Shown here: positions 12,486-22,644 of the stretch, one piece after another
Layout: the number at the start of each line of letters is the position of its first letter
Numbering within the stretch: position 1 is the stretch's first letter
Assembly (NCBI GenBank): GCA_000729835.1
Contig: JFHB01000320.1
Coordinates: forward strand, 1-25,028
Direction of reading: 5' to 3'
Source of the DNA: Atkinsonella hypoxylon
Lineage: Eukaryota; Ascomycota; Sordariomycetes; Hypocreales; Clavicipitaceae
Length of the DNA: 25,028 nt
Made by a program: the position numbers and the translations under genes
The notes under the pieces: model-generated
The model's database searches: none
Told to the model about the DNA's origin: nothing
Seen by the model: only the letters and a program-made list of their open reading frames with translations

Positions 12486-13492
12486 TATAATGTATATAGA
12501 TATATATATTTTAATGTTGCGCAACAATAGAACCTAGCTATTAAGAATAGCTTTAAAAGTGTGTATACACAGGGTGTATAGAGTGCAGGAGGCATAGGGT
12601 AGGTAGAATAAAAACACTAGTATAGTGGCTAGCGATGTATGTGCAGTAGGTATTAATAGCTTCCAGTAAGCTACTAATTTTTAGCAGCAATAGCTGCTAG
12701 CGTAGGTCTTAATATAGCTTCTAGTGGGTAATACAGTACACAATAGTAGATTTCAGCAGGCTAACAGCTTGCAGATAGGTCTTCTGGGCTTATAACCTAT
12801 TGAAAATAAAAAGGATTATAGAACTAGATATCTAAGAGGGTAGTAGTCTCTTAGATTTAGCACCTATAATTGCTTCTAGCAATTATTACGTAGTAGAAGT
12901 AGCAGCGGCCTAAACTAAGCTGTAGTGTATAGTATAGATTACGTAGAGGCAATAGATAACTGTAATAGTAGTATCTTTATATTAAGAGCGCTGTAATAAA
13001 CTTAGTGAGAGTAGAATCTTAAATCTTTCTAGTCCCTTATAGACCTACTAACTATATCGGCAGGCTATAGTTGCTAGAAGGGGCTTATAGGCTACTTTAT
13101 AATTTCTGCAAAAAGATTTACTATATAAAAACAAAAAAATCAACTTATAACTATACAAACGAGACGCTTATGTGTATAATTTAACAAATTCCACTAATAA
13201 CAAGTAACTCTTATAAGCAACTCTATTTAACAATTATATTATTAGAAAGCCCTAATTCTTAGCTTTTAAATGGTATACTTCTTGAATTTCTACTATTACT
13301 AGTTGTAGAGAAAATCGCTGTTAAAGTTAACTATAGGTTAGGCAACTTTGCCTTAGTCGATTCTAGATGTTTCGCATCTAGTAACAGCGATATCTCTACT
13401 AAAAATCAACGTAACAAGACCTAATAAGGGTCACGTGATAGAGCAACTAGTAGGCATAAAAATAGGCTATACAGGGTAGCTTATTTTTAACA
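12486..13492 (-). repeat. Copia LTR-A (inner LTR of left copy)
   Basis: A 1007-bp long terminal repeat, read leftwards from TGTTAAAAATAAGC at 13492 to ...CATTATA at 12486. It matches the LTR at 15063-16067 along its full length. CACGTG at 13432-13437 is a candidate activator-binding element. The inner boundary is inferred from where LTR-B ends against LTR-A. Confidence 0.85.
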
Positions 13493-14516
13493 GTAATGTG
13501 TGTAGATATATATATTTTAATGTTGCACAACAATAGAACTTAGCTATTAAGAATAGCTTCAAAAGTGTATATACACTAGGTGTATAGAACTAGTGCAGGA
13601 GGCATAGAGTGGGCAGAATAAAAACACCAGTATAGTAGCTAGCGATGTATATGCAGTAGGTATTAATAGCTTCTAGTAAGCTACTAATAGTTTTAGCAGC
13701 GATAGCTGCTAGCGTAGGTCTCAATATAGCTTCTAGTGGGTAATACAGTACACAATAGTAGATTATCAGCGGGCTAACAGCTTATAGATAGGTCTTCCGG
13801 GCTTATAACCTATTAAAAATAATAGGGATTACAGAACTAAATATCTAAGAGGGTAGTAGTCTCTTAGATTTAGTACCTATAATTACTCCTAGTAATTATC
13901 ACGTAGTGGAAGCAGCAGCAGCCTAAATCAAGCTGTAGTGTATAGTATAGATTACGTAGAGGCAATAGATAACTGTAATAGTAGTATCTTTATATTAAGA
14001 GCGCTGTAACAAACTTAGTAAGGGTAGAATCTTAAATCTTTCTAGTCCCTTATAGACCTACTAACTATATTAGCGGGCTATAGTTGCTAGAAGGGGCTTA
14101 TAGGCTACTTTATAATTTCTGCAAAAAGATTTACTATATAAAAACAAAAAAATCTACTTATAGCTATATAAACGAGACGCCTATATGCACAATTTAATAA
14201 ATTCCACTAATAATAAGCAACCCTTATAAGCAACTCTATTTAACAATTATACTATTAAATAGCCCTAATTCTTAGCTTTTAAATAGTATACTTCTTGAAT
14301 TTCTACTATTGCTAGTTGTAGAGAAAATCGCAGTTAAAGTTGACTATAGGTTAGGCAACTTTGCCTTAGTTAATTCTAGATGTTTTGCATCTAGTAACAG
14401 CGATATCTCTGCCAAAAATCAACGTAACAAGACCTAGTTAGGGTCACGTGATAGAGCAACTAACAGGCAACTAGCAAGCATAAAAAAAGGCTATACAGGG
14501 TAGCTTATTTTTAACA
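13493..14516 (-). repeat. Copia LTR-B (extra LTR in tandem with LTR-A)
   Basis: A second, 1024-bp LTR in the same orientation, starting with TGTTAAAAATAAGC at 14516. Its far end, ...CACATTAC, directly abuts the TGTTAAAA start of LTR-A with no internal sequence between them. It is slightly longer than LTR-A because of a small local duplication near 14461-14480 (CAACTA-containing). CACGTG is kept at 14445-14450. Confidence 0.85.
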
Positions 14517-15062
14517 ATAATATACATAAAGGTCTCTTGCACTATTATTTATTAACTAGAGGTATATATAAAAGAGAAGGTTATATATACTAAACATCTC
14601 TTCGTTATATATAGAATATATAAGGATATTTATATTGCCTTTAATTTATTAAAAAGAGAGGTTAATTTAGATATATTAGGCAGTTGCAAAAGCCCTTACT
14701 TATTGCTGTAAGTATAAAACAATATAATAGTTATTTAGTCCCTATATATAAATATTGCAAATTTACTGCTAGTTTAAGTCTTTAATTTAGTTAAAGTACT
14801 ACTCTTATATAGCGCCTATTAATTTTGTTTAGTATATAGTATATATATACCCTTTATATACTTACCTATAAGCTGCACTTTAGCTAGATATTATAAGAGG
14901 TAGGTTTAAAGAATTAGTACTTACACCTTATCCTTACAATTAAGAGCTAAATGTAGCTGCTAAATGCAATCCTTCTTATAATAGTATAAAATTAAAGATA
15001 ATATAGAATTAAGATATAGTCTCTCTATATTTATAGTTTAGTAAATAAGCTATATATAGTTT
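14517..15062. other. AT-rich spacer between the two inverted Copia copies
   Basis: These 546 bp separate the outer LTR ends of the two head-to-head Copia copies. I see no ORF of note and no Copia homology. A TATA-like stretch (TATATATAAAAGAG, near 14562-14575) followed by CATCTCTTCG near 14596 could be a core promoter or the remnant of an unrelated LTR; this is weak. The 5-bp flanks of the two LTRs (ATAAT at 14517; AGTTT at 15058) do not match, so they are not a shared target duplication. Confidence 0.6.
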
Positions 15063-15117
15063 TGTTAAAAATAAGCTACCCTGTATAGCCTATTTTTATG
15101 CCTACTAGTTGCTCTAT

Positions 15118-15123
15118 CACGTG
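15118..15123 (+). promoter_or_regulatory. CACGTG E-box-like site in LTR
   Basis: A palindromic CACGTG about 55 bp into the LTR, in the U3 position. The same site is kept at 13432, 14445 and 24779, and has become TACGTG in the 3' LTR at 22248. Such hexamers are bound by bHLH factors in fungi; use by this element is inference. Confidence 0.35.
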
Positions 15124-15165
15124 ACCCTTATTAGGTCTTGTTACGTTGATTTTTGGTAGAGATAT

Positions 15166-15239
15166 CGCTGTTACTAGATGCGAAACATCTAGATTTAACT
15201 AAGGCAAAGTTGCCTAACCTATAGTCAGCTTTAACAGCG
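15166..15239 (+). repeat. Conserved 74-nt multi-stem palindrome in LTR
   Basis: An outer 8-bp stem (CGCTGTTA at 15166-15173 with TAACAGCG at 15232-15239) encloses a 7-bp hairpin (CTAGATG/CATCTAG, 15174-15192, loop CGAAA) and a 6-bp hairpin (AGGCAA/TTGCCT, 15202-15215). The layout is present in the other LTR copies. It resembles a three-way junction and is not a tRNA: the arm lengths do not fit. Confidence 0.6.
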
Positions 15240-15668
15240 TTTTTCTCTACAACTAGTAATAGTAGAAATTCAAGAAGTATATCATTTAAAAGCTAAGAAT
15301 TAGGGCTATCTAATAGTATAATTGTTGGATAGAGTTGCTTATAAGGGTTGTTTGCTATTAGTGGAATTTATTAAATTATATATATAGGTTTCTCGTTTGT
15401 ATAGCTGTAAGTCGATTTTTTTGTTTTTATATAGTAAATCTTTTTGCAGAAATTATAAAGTAGTCTATAAGCCCCTTCTAGCAACTACAGCCCGCTGATA
15501 TAGTTAAAGGGTCTATAAGGGACTAGAAAGATTTAAGATCCTACCCTCACTGTTCGTTATAGCGCTCTTAATATAAAGATACCACTATTACAGTTATTTA
15601 TTGCCTTTACGTAATCTATACTATACACTATAGCTTGATTTAGGCCGCTGCTGCTTCCACTACGTAAT

Positions 15669-15723
15669 AATTGCTAGGAGCAATTACAGGTGCTAAATCT
15701 AAGAGACTACTACCCTCTTAGAT
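15669..15723 (+). repeat. Two adjacent strong hairpins in LTR
   Basis: AATTGCT/AGCAATT (15669-15675 and 15679-15685, 3-nt loop) is followed by ATCTAAGAG/CTCTTAGAT (15697-15705 and 15715-15723, 9-nt loop). Both recur in the other LTRs. They could mark RNA processing, the R region or packaging structures; nothing in the sequence settles which. Confidence 0.55.
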
Positions 15724-16067
15724 ATCTAGTCCTGTAATCCCTATTATTTTTAATAGGTTATAAGCCCGGAAGACCTATCTGCAAGCTGTTAGCCTGCTGA
15801 AATCTACTATTGTGTACTGTATTACCCACTAGAAGCTATATTAAGACCTGCGCTAGCAGCTATTGCTGCTAAAAATTAGTAGCTTACTGGAAGCTATTAA
15901 TACCTGCTGTATATACATCGCTAGCCACTATACTGGTGTTTTTATTCTGCCTACCCTGTGCCTCCTGCACTCTATACACCCTGTGTATACACACTTTTGA
16001 AGCTATTCTTAATAGCTAGGTTCTATTGTTACGCAACATTAAAATATATATATCTATATACATTACA

Positions 16068-16696
16068 TTTGCACTGTAAATCGTTTTATTAGGCACTACC
16101 TAATTAATTATTTCTATTAAGAAATAAGCTTAGCGCTGCACTGCATCGCTTATTGTTGTGCTGTTATCTTATATATTGTGCACTCTGTGCACCTCTATTA
16201 GTAGCTATACTACAATTTATAGTGCATACCTAACAGCTCTTGTTGTAGATATTCCTGTGTTTTTAGTTGTAGAATTAATTTATATAGTAATCCCACTAGT
16301 CGGGATTTTGAAGTAGGAATTAGCTAAATATCCCTAAATTAGCTGTGCCTAGGTCTCCACTAATTTGTTGGAACCTAATTGGAGAAGAATCTCCTGAATT
16401 TTTTGGCTAAAAATAGCTAGGACCTGTGCTTTATGCCCCTCGCAACCGCTTATTAATCTAGTCTGCTATACAAATTGTATGCGCATATAGATCGCGATAT
16501 AATGCAGCCTTAGAGCCTGTTATACCTGTTACGAAAGAAATTGGAGAAAAATCTCAGTATAATTTCTGAAAATATAGGGCACTTCTAGCCTATATTTAGT
16601 AAGAATTATTACTGTTATTTACTACTATTTCCACTGTAATTTAGCTATAATTAGCTATAAAAGAGCGTTAAATTAGCTACTTTTTAAACCCTTAAA
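16068..16696 (+). other. Copia 5' leader, right copy
   Basis: This is 629 bp of non-coding sequence between the LTR and the presumed gag start. A GTGCAC-TCT-GTGCAC inverted repeat lies near 16180. I did not recognise a primer-binding site just after the LTR end (TTTGCACTGTAAATCG). Confidence 0.65.
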
Positions 16697-19600
16697 ATAG
16701 CACTAAAAGGAATAGGCAAAGGAAAGAGCACAAGCCCTAAAAGAGGTAGTAGTTCTAGTACACTAGCTACAGCTGCTACTAGCTTTCCTGGTCTAGTAAG
16801 GTCCCCCCCTCAGCTAGTAGATTCCTCTTCTAATAAAGAAGATTATACAGCTAAGAAGGCTCTAAAGGAAGCTAGATTAGCTTCTAAAAGAGTAGTGTAA
16901 GTCTATAATGTGCAAGCTAATCTAAAAGCTTAAATAAATAAGCAACAAGAGACCCTAAATAGATTTATTAGGTATAGTGAAGCAAAACAAAGCTAAAATA
17001 AAGGTAATATAGCTGATTTACTAAGTAAATTAGATACTATAATTACATCTATAGGTAATCTCTCTATAGGATCTCCCTCTAAGGTAGTAGATCCTGTTAC
17101 TTCTAAGACTTCTAAAGTCTCTTTTAAAGTCCCTAAACCTTCTAGTTCCTCTAATAGTGCTACTTTTCTGCCTGCTTTTAATAAAGGCACTATAAAAGAG
17201 TTAAATAAGAAGGTCTACTCTATTCTAGAGGCTGCTAAGCTAAAAGGCCCTAAAAATTTTAAACAGTAGAAGCAAGCTTTAACTATTTAATTTAGAGCAC
17301 TAGAATTCCCTTAATTTATTAATAATCCTAGTATAGCTAGTACTTTAGTAGATTTAGAACAAGCTATTATCCTTATAATTATAAGAGATAGTTGCTAATC
17401 TGGACCTTAAGCTGCTATAAGCTGGCATAAGTCCCCTATAGATGCCTATAACGTTCTAGTTAGGTAGTATTTGCAGAGTGCTGAAATACAACGTAGTACG
17501 CTATATGCTAGTTATTACAACTTATCGTTTTCGAACTATAAGGGATCTTTAGAGGCCTTTAATGCTGAATTTAATAATTTACTAGCTAGACTATAGCTCT
17601 ATAGTGTAGCTATTAATCCTATTGACTAAGTAAATTATTATATTAATGCTTTAAAGAAGACCTTCTCTAGCTAGGCTAAAAGGCAGCAATATTCTATTAG
17701 AGCTGCTAGAGCATAAGGTCTATCTGTAAAAATGCTGAATTTACAGTTCCTTATAGCTAACTTATTAGAAGAACAAAGAGATAAAAGCTCCTCTATATCT
17801 AAGGCTTTTAGTTATAAAGCTTCTAATTCTAATAGTTCTAATAATAATAAAGCTAACTAAGGAAAGAATCCTCCTAATTAGAAGAAGAATTCCAATTCTA
17901 ATTCTAACGATTCTAATGCCTCTAAAGAAAAAGATCAAGATAAAGCCTCTAAGAATAAGAAGAAGTGGAAGGGCTGAAGAAGAAGTAACAAAAATTCTAG
18001 GAATAAGGATAGAGAAGCTGCCTTTACTATAGGTTGTTATAACCTATCTACTAGCAACTAGGATACTATAGAATCTAATAATTCTAGCAGTTCTAGTAGT
18101 GATAATTCTTACGATTTAGATATAGAATCTACTACTAGTAATACTAGTACTACTAGTAATAATACCCCTTCTTTTAATTACTCTAACGGAATAATTAAAA
18201 ACTCCCTACTATACAATACAGGTTCTACCTGTTATATAGTTAACAATAAGGCATTTTTTAGGACTTTTAAGCCTATAAAAAAGGGTAAAACCGTGCCTAT
18301 TGCTACTGGAGGAGGTCCTATTTATCCTAAAGAACAGGGAACTGCTGTATTCTAGGTACTAGTTAGTATAAATCTAGCTAAATATAGGCCTTTAGCTCTA
18401 AAGGATGCTCTATATTGCCTAGGTTTAGATACCAACCTAATTAGTGGCCTAAAGCACTATTTAATAGGGGGCACTCTCTTTAGAAATTAGCTATTTCTAG
18501 CTAATAGAAGCTGCTGTAGGCTTCTAAATCCTAAAAAGTATGGTTTCTTCTTACAGCTTAAGGGGCAAGAGACCCCTAGAGTATGTAAAAACCACGCAAA
18601 TCTCTCTTATATGGGATTTCTAGCTAGCAATAGTTATAATAGCGGTTATAATGCTAGTTATTCTATAGAGGTTTAAATCCCTTAACAGCCTAGTTTTAAT
18701 CCAGAGGAATATAGCTAAATTAAGGAATTATCTAACTTTAAAGAAGAAGAAGTAGATAATACTAATAACAATGTTATAAAGCCTTTAGCCCTAGTTCCTA
18801 AACGGGCTCCTAGTTAGATTCCTTCTAATAACGGGGATTTAGAAGGTCTAAATCCTAAGTTGCTAGATATTAGAGGAAGTAGCTGTCTAGATCCCTTAAA
18901 CGAGGCCTGTAGTTCTCAAGAGATCTAGCAAGATAGAGAGCAACAGGAAGCTAGCTCTAATGATAATTCTAGTAGTAATCCTACTGCTTCTTCTTCCTAT
19001 AAGAAGCTCCTAGAATTAGCTGCTACTTAGCACGTTAGATTAGGGCATATAGGACTCCCTTTACTAAAGAAGACTGCTTCTATTACTAAAGGTATTCCTA
19101 ATTTTACAAAAATTAAGGAAAAGGATTTTAACTGCCTAGCTTGCAACTAAGCTAAAGCTGTTAGAAGACCTAGCAAGTATGCTATTCCTAACCCCCCTAG
19201 ATGTTTAGATATTATAGAGGGAGATACCGTTAAGATAGAGCCTATACTGCACAATAAGAGGCCTCTAGTTCTTTTTCTAATTAATAGAAAATTACAGTAT
19301 AAATAGTCTTTTAATCTAGCTAATAAAGAGAGTTCTACCCTTTATAGCTGTATTAAAAGCTTCTTTAAGGAATTAAAAAACCAGTATAACTGCTACCCTA
19401 AACACCTTTACTTTAATAGTAGTACAGAAATTGATACTAGGTTGCAAGCTTAGCTATCTTCTAAGGGTATTTACTTTAGCACCTCTTGCCCCTATATTTA
19501 CGAACAGAATAGGCTAATAGAGAGAGCTATAAGGGTACTTCTAGACCGTTTGCGTGCTACCCTACAGTAGTTACAATTACCTCTATATCTATAGTTTTAT

Positions 19601-22012
19601 ATTCTTCCTACTATAGTGGATTTAGTTAATACTACTACGAATAGTACTAAACTACTAAGTCCTAAACAGCTATATCTAGCTAATTTAGAGCCTTCTAAGA
19701 CCTATAAGCCTAATTTTACCAAAATAAGGGCTATAGGCTCCTATTGCGAAGTTCTAATTCCTTTAGAACAACGATCTAGGTTGCAGAAGCTAGCTAAAAG
19801 AACTATTCCTAGTAGACTTTTAGCTACGCTAGGTTCTAATGTATATCTAATATACATCCCCTCTAAACAAGCTGTTATAAAGACTAGCTTCGTTAAAATT
19901 ATAGAAGGAATAGGTCCTATTTCATAGGGCATCCCTAAGGTTCCTATTAGTTCTATAGTGGATAATCCTTTAGAGGGAGAAATTAATAACCAGCAGCAAT
20001 TAGTAGATAATTATACTCCTAAGTATCCTTATCCTAGTCATCTAGATATACTGAATTATCCACTAGAACCTGTAGATTAAGCTCTTCTACTAAGCAACCC
20101 TATAGAAGCTGTAGAGGCCCCTAAAGCCCCTATATCTATAGAAGCCCCTTAGGCTAATATAGAACCTATAGAAGCTGAAGCTAATGCTAATGCTATAGAT
20201 CTAGATGGAGATATATTTTCCTTAATTAAGGATCTATGCTTTAAGGCTAGGACTAAAGCAGCTATTACTTCTAATAGCAAGGATAAACTTCCTAATACGT
20301 AGAAGTAAGCCCAAAAAAGCTCTGCTAAGCAGCATTAGATAGAAGCTACCTATAGCGAATTTAAGTAGCTATTAGCTGCTAGAACCTTTAAATTTATAGG
20401 GAAAGACTAAGTACCTAAGGGCTAAAGAGTTCTAAAGAATAGGCTTGTTTATAGGCTAAAAAAGGATAAAGAAAATAATCCTATAAAATATAAGGCCTGC
20501 CTTATTGCTAAGGGATTTATGCAAATAGAAGGTTAAAACTATCTAGAGACCTTTGCTGTAACTAGTATTCCTCCTAGCTAGCGTATATTATTAGCTCTTG
20601 CAGCTTTTAATAACTAGGAAGTTAAGCAAATTGACTTTATAGAAGCGTTTTTAAATAGCAAGCTAAAGGAAGCTATTTATATAGAAATCCTAGATAGATT
20701 CGTTGAATTTGCAGAGCAAGCATCGCTATCAGTAGCTAAGCTACTAAAAAGCTGTAATTACAAGCCCTCTAAAGAGTAAGTAATTAAGCTAGAAAAATCA
20801 CTCTATAGTCTAAAGTAAAGTCCTAGAGAATAGCAGTAAATTCTAACAGAATTACTTTAAAAGCATAGATTTAAACCTCTTATATTAGACCTAGCAGTCT
20901 TTTATAACCCAGCTACATCTACATATATTGCTACTTATGTAGATAACTGTCTTCTAATTAGGCCTAATTTACGATACATTAATAAGCTTAAAAAGCTGCT
21001 AAATTAAGCTTATCTAATAGAAGATAGAGGACTAGTAGAATTCTTCCTAGGCGTTTAAATCACCCGTAATAGGTCTAAAAGATCTATTAAAATCCATTAA
21101 TCTTAATATATCCTTAAAGCCCTAGAAAGATTTAAAATGCTAGATGCTAAGCTAGCTTCTATCCCTATACAGCAGGGAATTCTAAAGCAACTAGTTATAA
21201 AACTCCTCTTAAAATCCGATTATAAGCTTTATTAGAGCATAATAGGCACTATAATGTACCTAATGTTACTAACTAGGGCTAATATTGCTTTTTCTGTTTA
21301 GTGGCTATTAACCTTTCTAGCTAAGCCCTATATAGAGCACCTAAATGCCTCTAAGCACCTCCTAAGGTACTTAAGTAGTACTAGAAGCTTTGCTATTATT
21401 TATAAGCATTCTATACCACTAGGGTCTTCTTCTAAAGCTTCTAGCTCTAAAGAAGTACTTAAGACCCTCCTTAGTTATTGCAATAGCGATTTTGCTGGTA
21501 ACAAAGTCTCTTCTAAATCAACCTATACTTATCTATATAAGCTAGCTAGTGGACCTATTAGCTGGAAATCGAAGAAAGCTAGTACTATTGCTCTTTCTAC
21601 TTTAGAAGCAGAATCTAATGCATTATCTAAAGCTATTAGGGAATTAGAGTAGCTCTACAGCCTTTTTAAGGAGATAAAGCTGCCTTTAACCCCTCCTATT
21701 CCTATTAGGTGTAATAATTAAGGCGCTATAGTTACTGCTTACAACCTAACGTTATATAGTAGGACTAAGCACACCCTTTTGAAGTTTAACTACATTAGGG
21801 AAAAGATTTGTAAAGGTATAGCTAAGGTTAGTTATATTAATACGAATTAGATGCTAGCAGATAGCCTAACTAAGCCTCTTGCTATTCAAAAGCATTAATA
21901 ATTCATTAAGTTACTAGAGCTTTCTAGTTAGCTTATAAAAGCAATAAAAACACTCGAAAAATCGAAAAGCAACGAAAAACAGTTAAAAATCGAAAACAAC
22001 AAAAACAATTAA
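16697..22012 (+). pseudogene. Ty1/Copia gag-pol polyprotein, full length in frame but riddled with RIP stops
   Basis: A single frame of about 1771 codons, without any frameshift, from a presumed start ATA (RIPed ATG) at 16697 to TAA at 22010. The Gag helical region includes DAYNVLVR near residue 250. The protease box LYNTGS at 18209-18226 has Asn in place of the catalytic Asp at residue ~507. The pre-integrase zinc motif is HVRLGHIGLPL from 19031 (residue 779), with CLAC near 19136. The integrase triad reads D843 (19223), N907 where Asp is expected (19415) and E942 (19520), with D,D35E-like spacing. The integrase C-terminal domain is at 19616-19927, the longest open stretch. RT follows from ~20340, with LAKGFMQIEG-like and FIEAFLN motifs and a catalytic box reading YVDN (20936-20947) instead of YVDD. 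RNase H follows, with SWKSKK near 21560 and KHTLLKFNYIREKI from 21767. It would have made the capsid and enzymes for retrotransposition and is now dead. Confidence 0.93.
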
Positions 22013-22184
22013 CAATAACTAGTTATATTCAACTATAACTACCCTGGAATTGCTGGAATTAGTTATGTTATTAGTTATATTATTTGGTTCTATTATTAGT
22101 ACTGTATTTCGTTGGTTAATTCTAACTTAGATATCCTTTAAAGGAGCTAAGTTGCTTATAGAACTAGTTACTTCTTACATTTCT
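22013..22184 (+). other. Copia 3' untranslated region
   Basis: A 172-bp non-coding stretch between the gag-pol stop and the polypurine tract. It keeps TGG and CTGGAATT motifs, so it is less RIPed than the left part of the window. Confidence 0.6.
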
Positions 22185-22192
22185 AGAGGGAG
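22185..22192 (+). promoter_or_regulatory. Polypurine tract (plus-strand primer) next to 3' LTR
   Basis: AGAGGGAG sits immediately before the TGTTAAAA start of the 3' LTR. This is the position and composition expected for the primer of plus-strand DNA synthesis. Confidence 0.75.
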
Positions 22193-22561
22193 TGTTAAAA
22201 ATAAGCTACCCTGTATAGCCTATTTTTATGCCTACTAGTTGCTCTATTACGTGACCCTTATTAGGTCTTGTTACGTTGATTTTTGGTAGAGATATCGCTG
22301 TTACTAGATGCGAAACATCTGGATTTGACTAAGGCAAAGTTGCCTAACCTATAGTCAGCTTTAACAGCGTTTTTCTCCACAACTAGTAATGGTAGAAATT
22401 CAAGAAGTATATCATTCGAAAGCTAAGAATTAGGGCTATCTAATGGTATAATTGTTGGATAGGGTTGCTTATAAGGGTTGTTTGCTATTAGTGGAATTTG
22501 TTAAATTGTGCACGTGGGTTTCTCGTTTGTATGGCCGTGAGTCGATTTTTTTGTTTTCATA
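22193..22561 (+). repeat. Copia 3' LTR, first part (before pogo insertion)
   Basis: The first 369 bp of the 3' LTR, ending in the TA target dinucleotide (22560-22561). It is less mutated than the 5' LTR: for instance GTGCACGTGGGTTTCTCG near 22508-22525, where the 5' LTR reads ATATATATAGGTTTCTCG. CACGTG near its start has become TACGTG (22248-22253). Confidence 0.9.
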
Positions 22562-22600
22562 ACGTAGGGCACCCACCTACGGAACCCACCTACATTCGGA
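22562..22600 (+). repeat. Left terminal inverted repeat of pogo/Fot1 element
   Basis: Starts ACGTAGGGCACCCACCTAC and pairs with 24357-24395 over 39 bp with one G/A mismatch. It contains a direct repeat of ACCCACCTAC at 22571-22580 and 22584-22593, a likely double transposase-binding site. Confidence 0.93.
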
Positions 22601-22644
22601 ACGCGAATTGCTACAACAACAACATTCTATTAGCGTTAAATTAT

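Larger units (their letters stand above)
8872..14516 (-). mobile_element. Ty1/Copia retrotransposon, left copy, 3'-truncated, with two tandem LTRs
   Basis: On the minus strand the order is LTR-B (14516-13493), LTR-A (13492-12486), leader (12485-11856) and gag-pol (11855-8872). The sequence closely matches the right-hand copy read in the opposite direction, up to the right copy's position ~19674. There the homology stops abruptly, at 8872. The RT, RNase H and 3' LTR are therefore missing. Leaving out the extra LTR, the matching part is 4621 bp here against 4612 bp in the right copy, so there are few indels. The cause of the truncation (deletion, insertion or a recombination breakpoint) is not visible. 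Confidence 0.85.
15063..16067 (+). repeat. Copia 5' LTR, right copy
   Basis: A ~1005-bp LTR that begins TGTTAAAAATAAGC and ends ...ACATTACA, giving TGT...ACA termini. The start is confirmed by repeats at 22193, 24724, 13492 and 14516. The end is inferred from the LTR-B/LTR-A junction in the left copy and could lie further right if LTR-B is itself truncated. The LTR is rich in hairpins (15166-15239, 15669-15685, 15697-15723, 15855-15870) and carries CACGTG at 15118-15123. It is more RIPed than the 3' LTR of the same element. Confidence 0.85.
8872..19674. repeat. Large imperfect inverted repeat formed by two Copia copies
   Basis: The arms are 8872-14516 and 15063-19674. They are homologous over about 4.6 kb (the left arm has one extra LTR) and are separated by 546 bp. 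The copies are head to head, so their transcription would diverge from the centre. Confidence 0.88.

Noticed and set aside
8500..15062. A Starship-type giant element or a CRISPR array
   Set aside because: I saw no tyrosine-recombinase captain motif and no regularly spaced short direct repeats. The repeats present are LTRs and TIRs.
15166..15239. tRNA-like cloverleaf in the LTR
   Set aside because: The 74-nt length and 8-bp closing stem suggested a tRNA, but the inner arms are 7 and 6 bp with no T-arm GTTC-like motif or usable anticodon arm.
19616..19927. 103-codon plus-strand ORF as an independent small gene
   Set aside because: It is the longest stop-free piece of the Copia integrase, in the same frame as the flanking gag-pol. 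Its Met is internal.
19741..19932. 63-codon minus-strand ORF
   Set aside because: A shadow of the Copia integrase C-terminal domain, which reads in the plus direction at 19616-19927.
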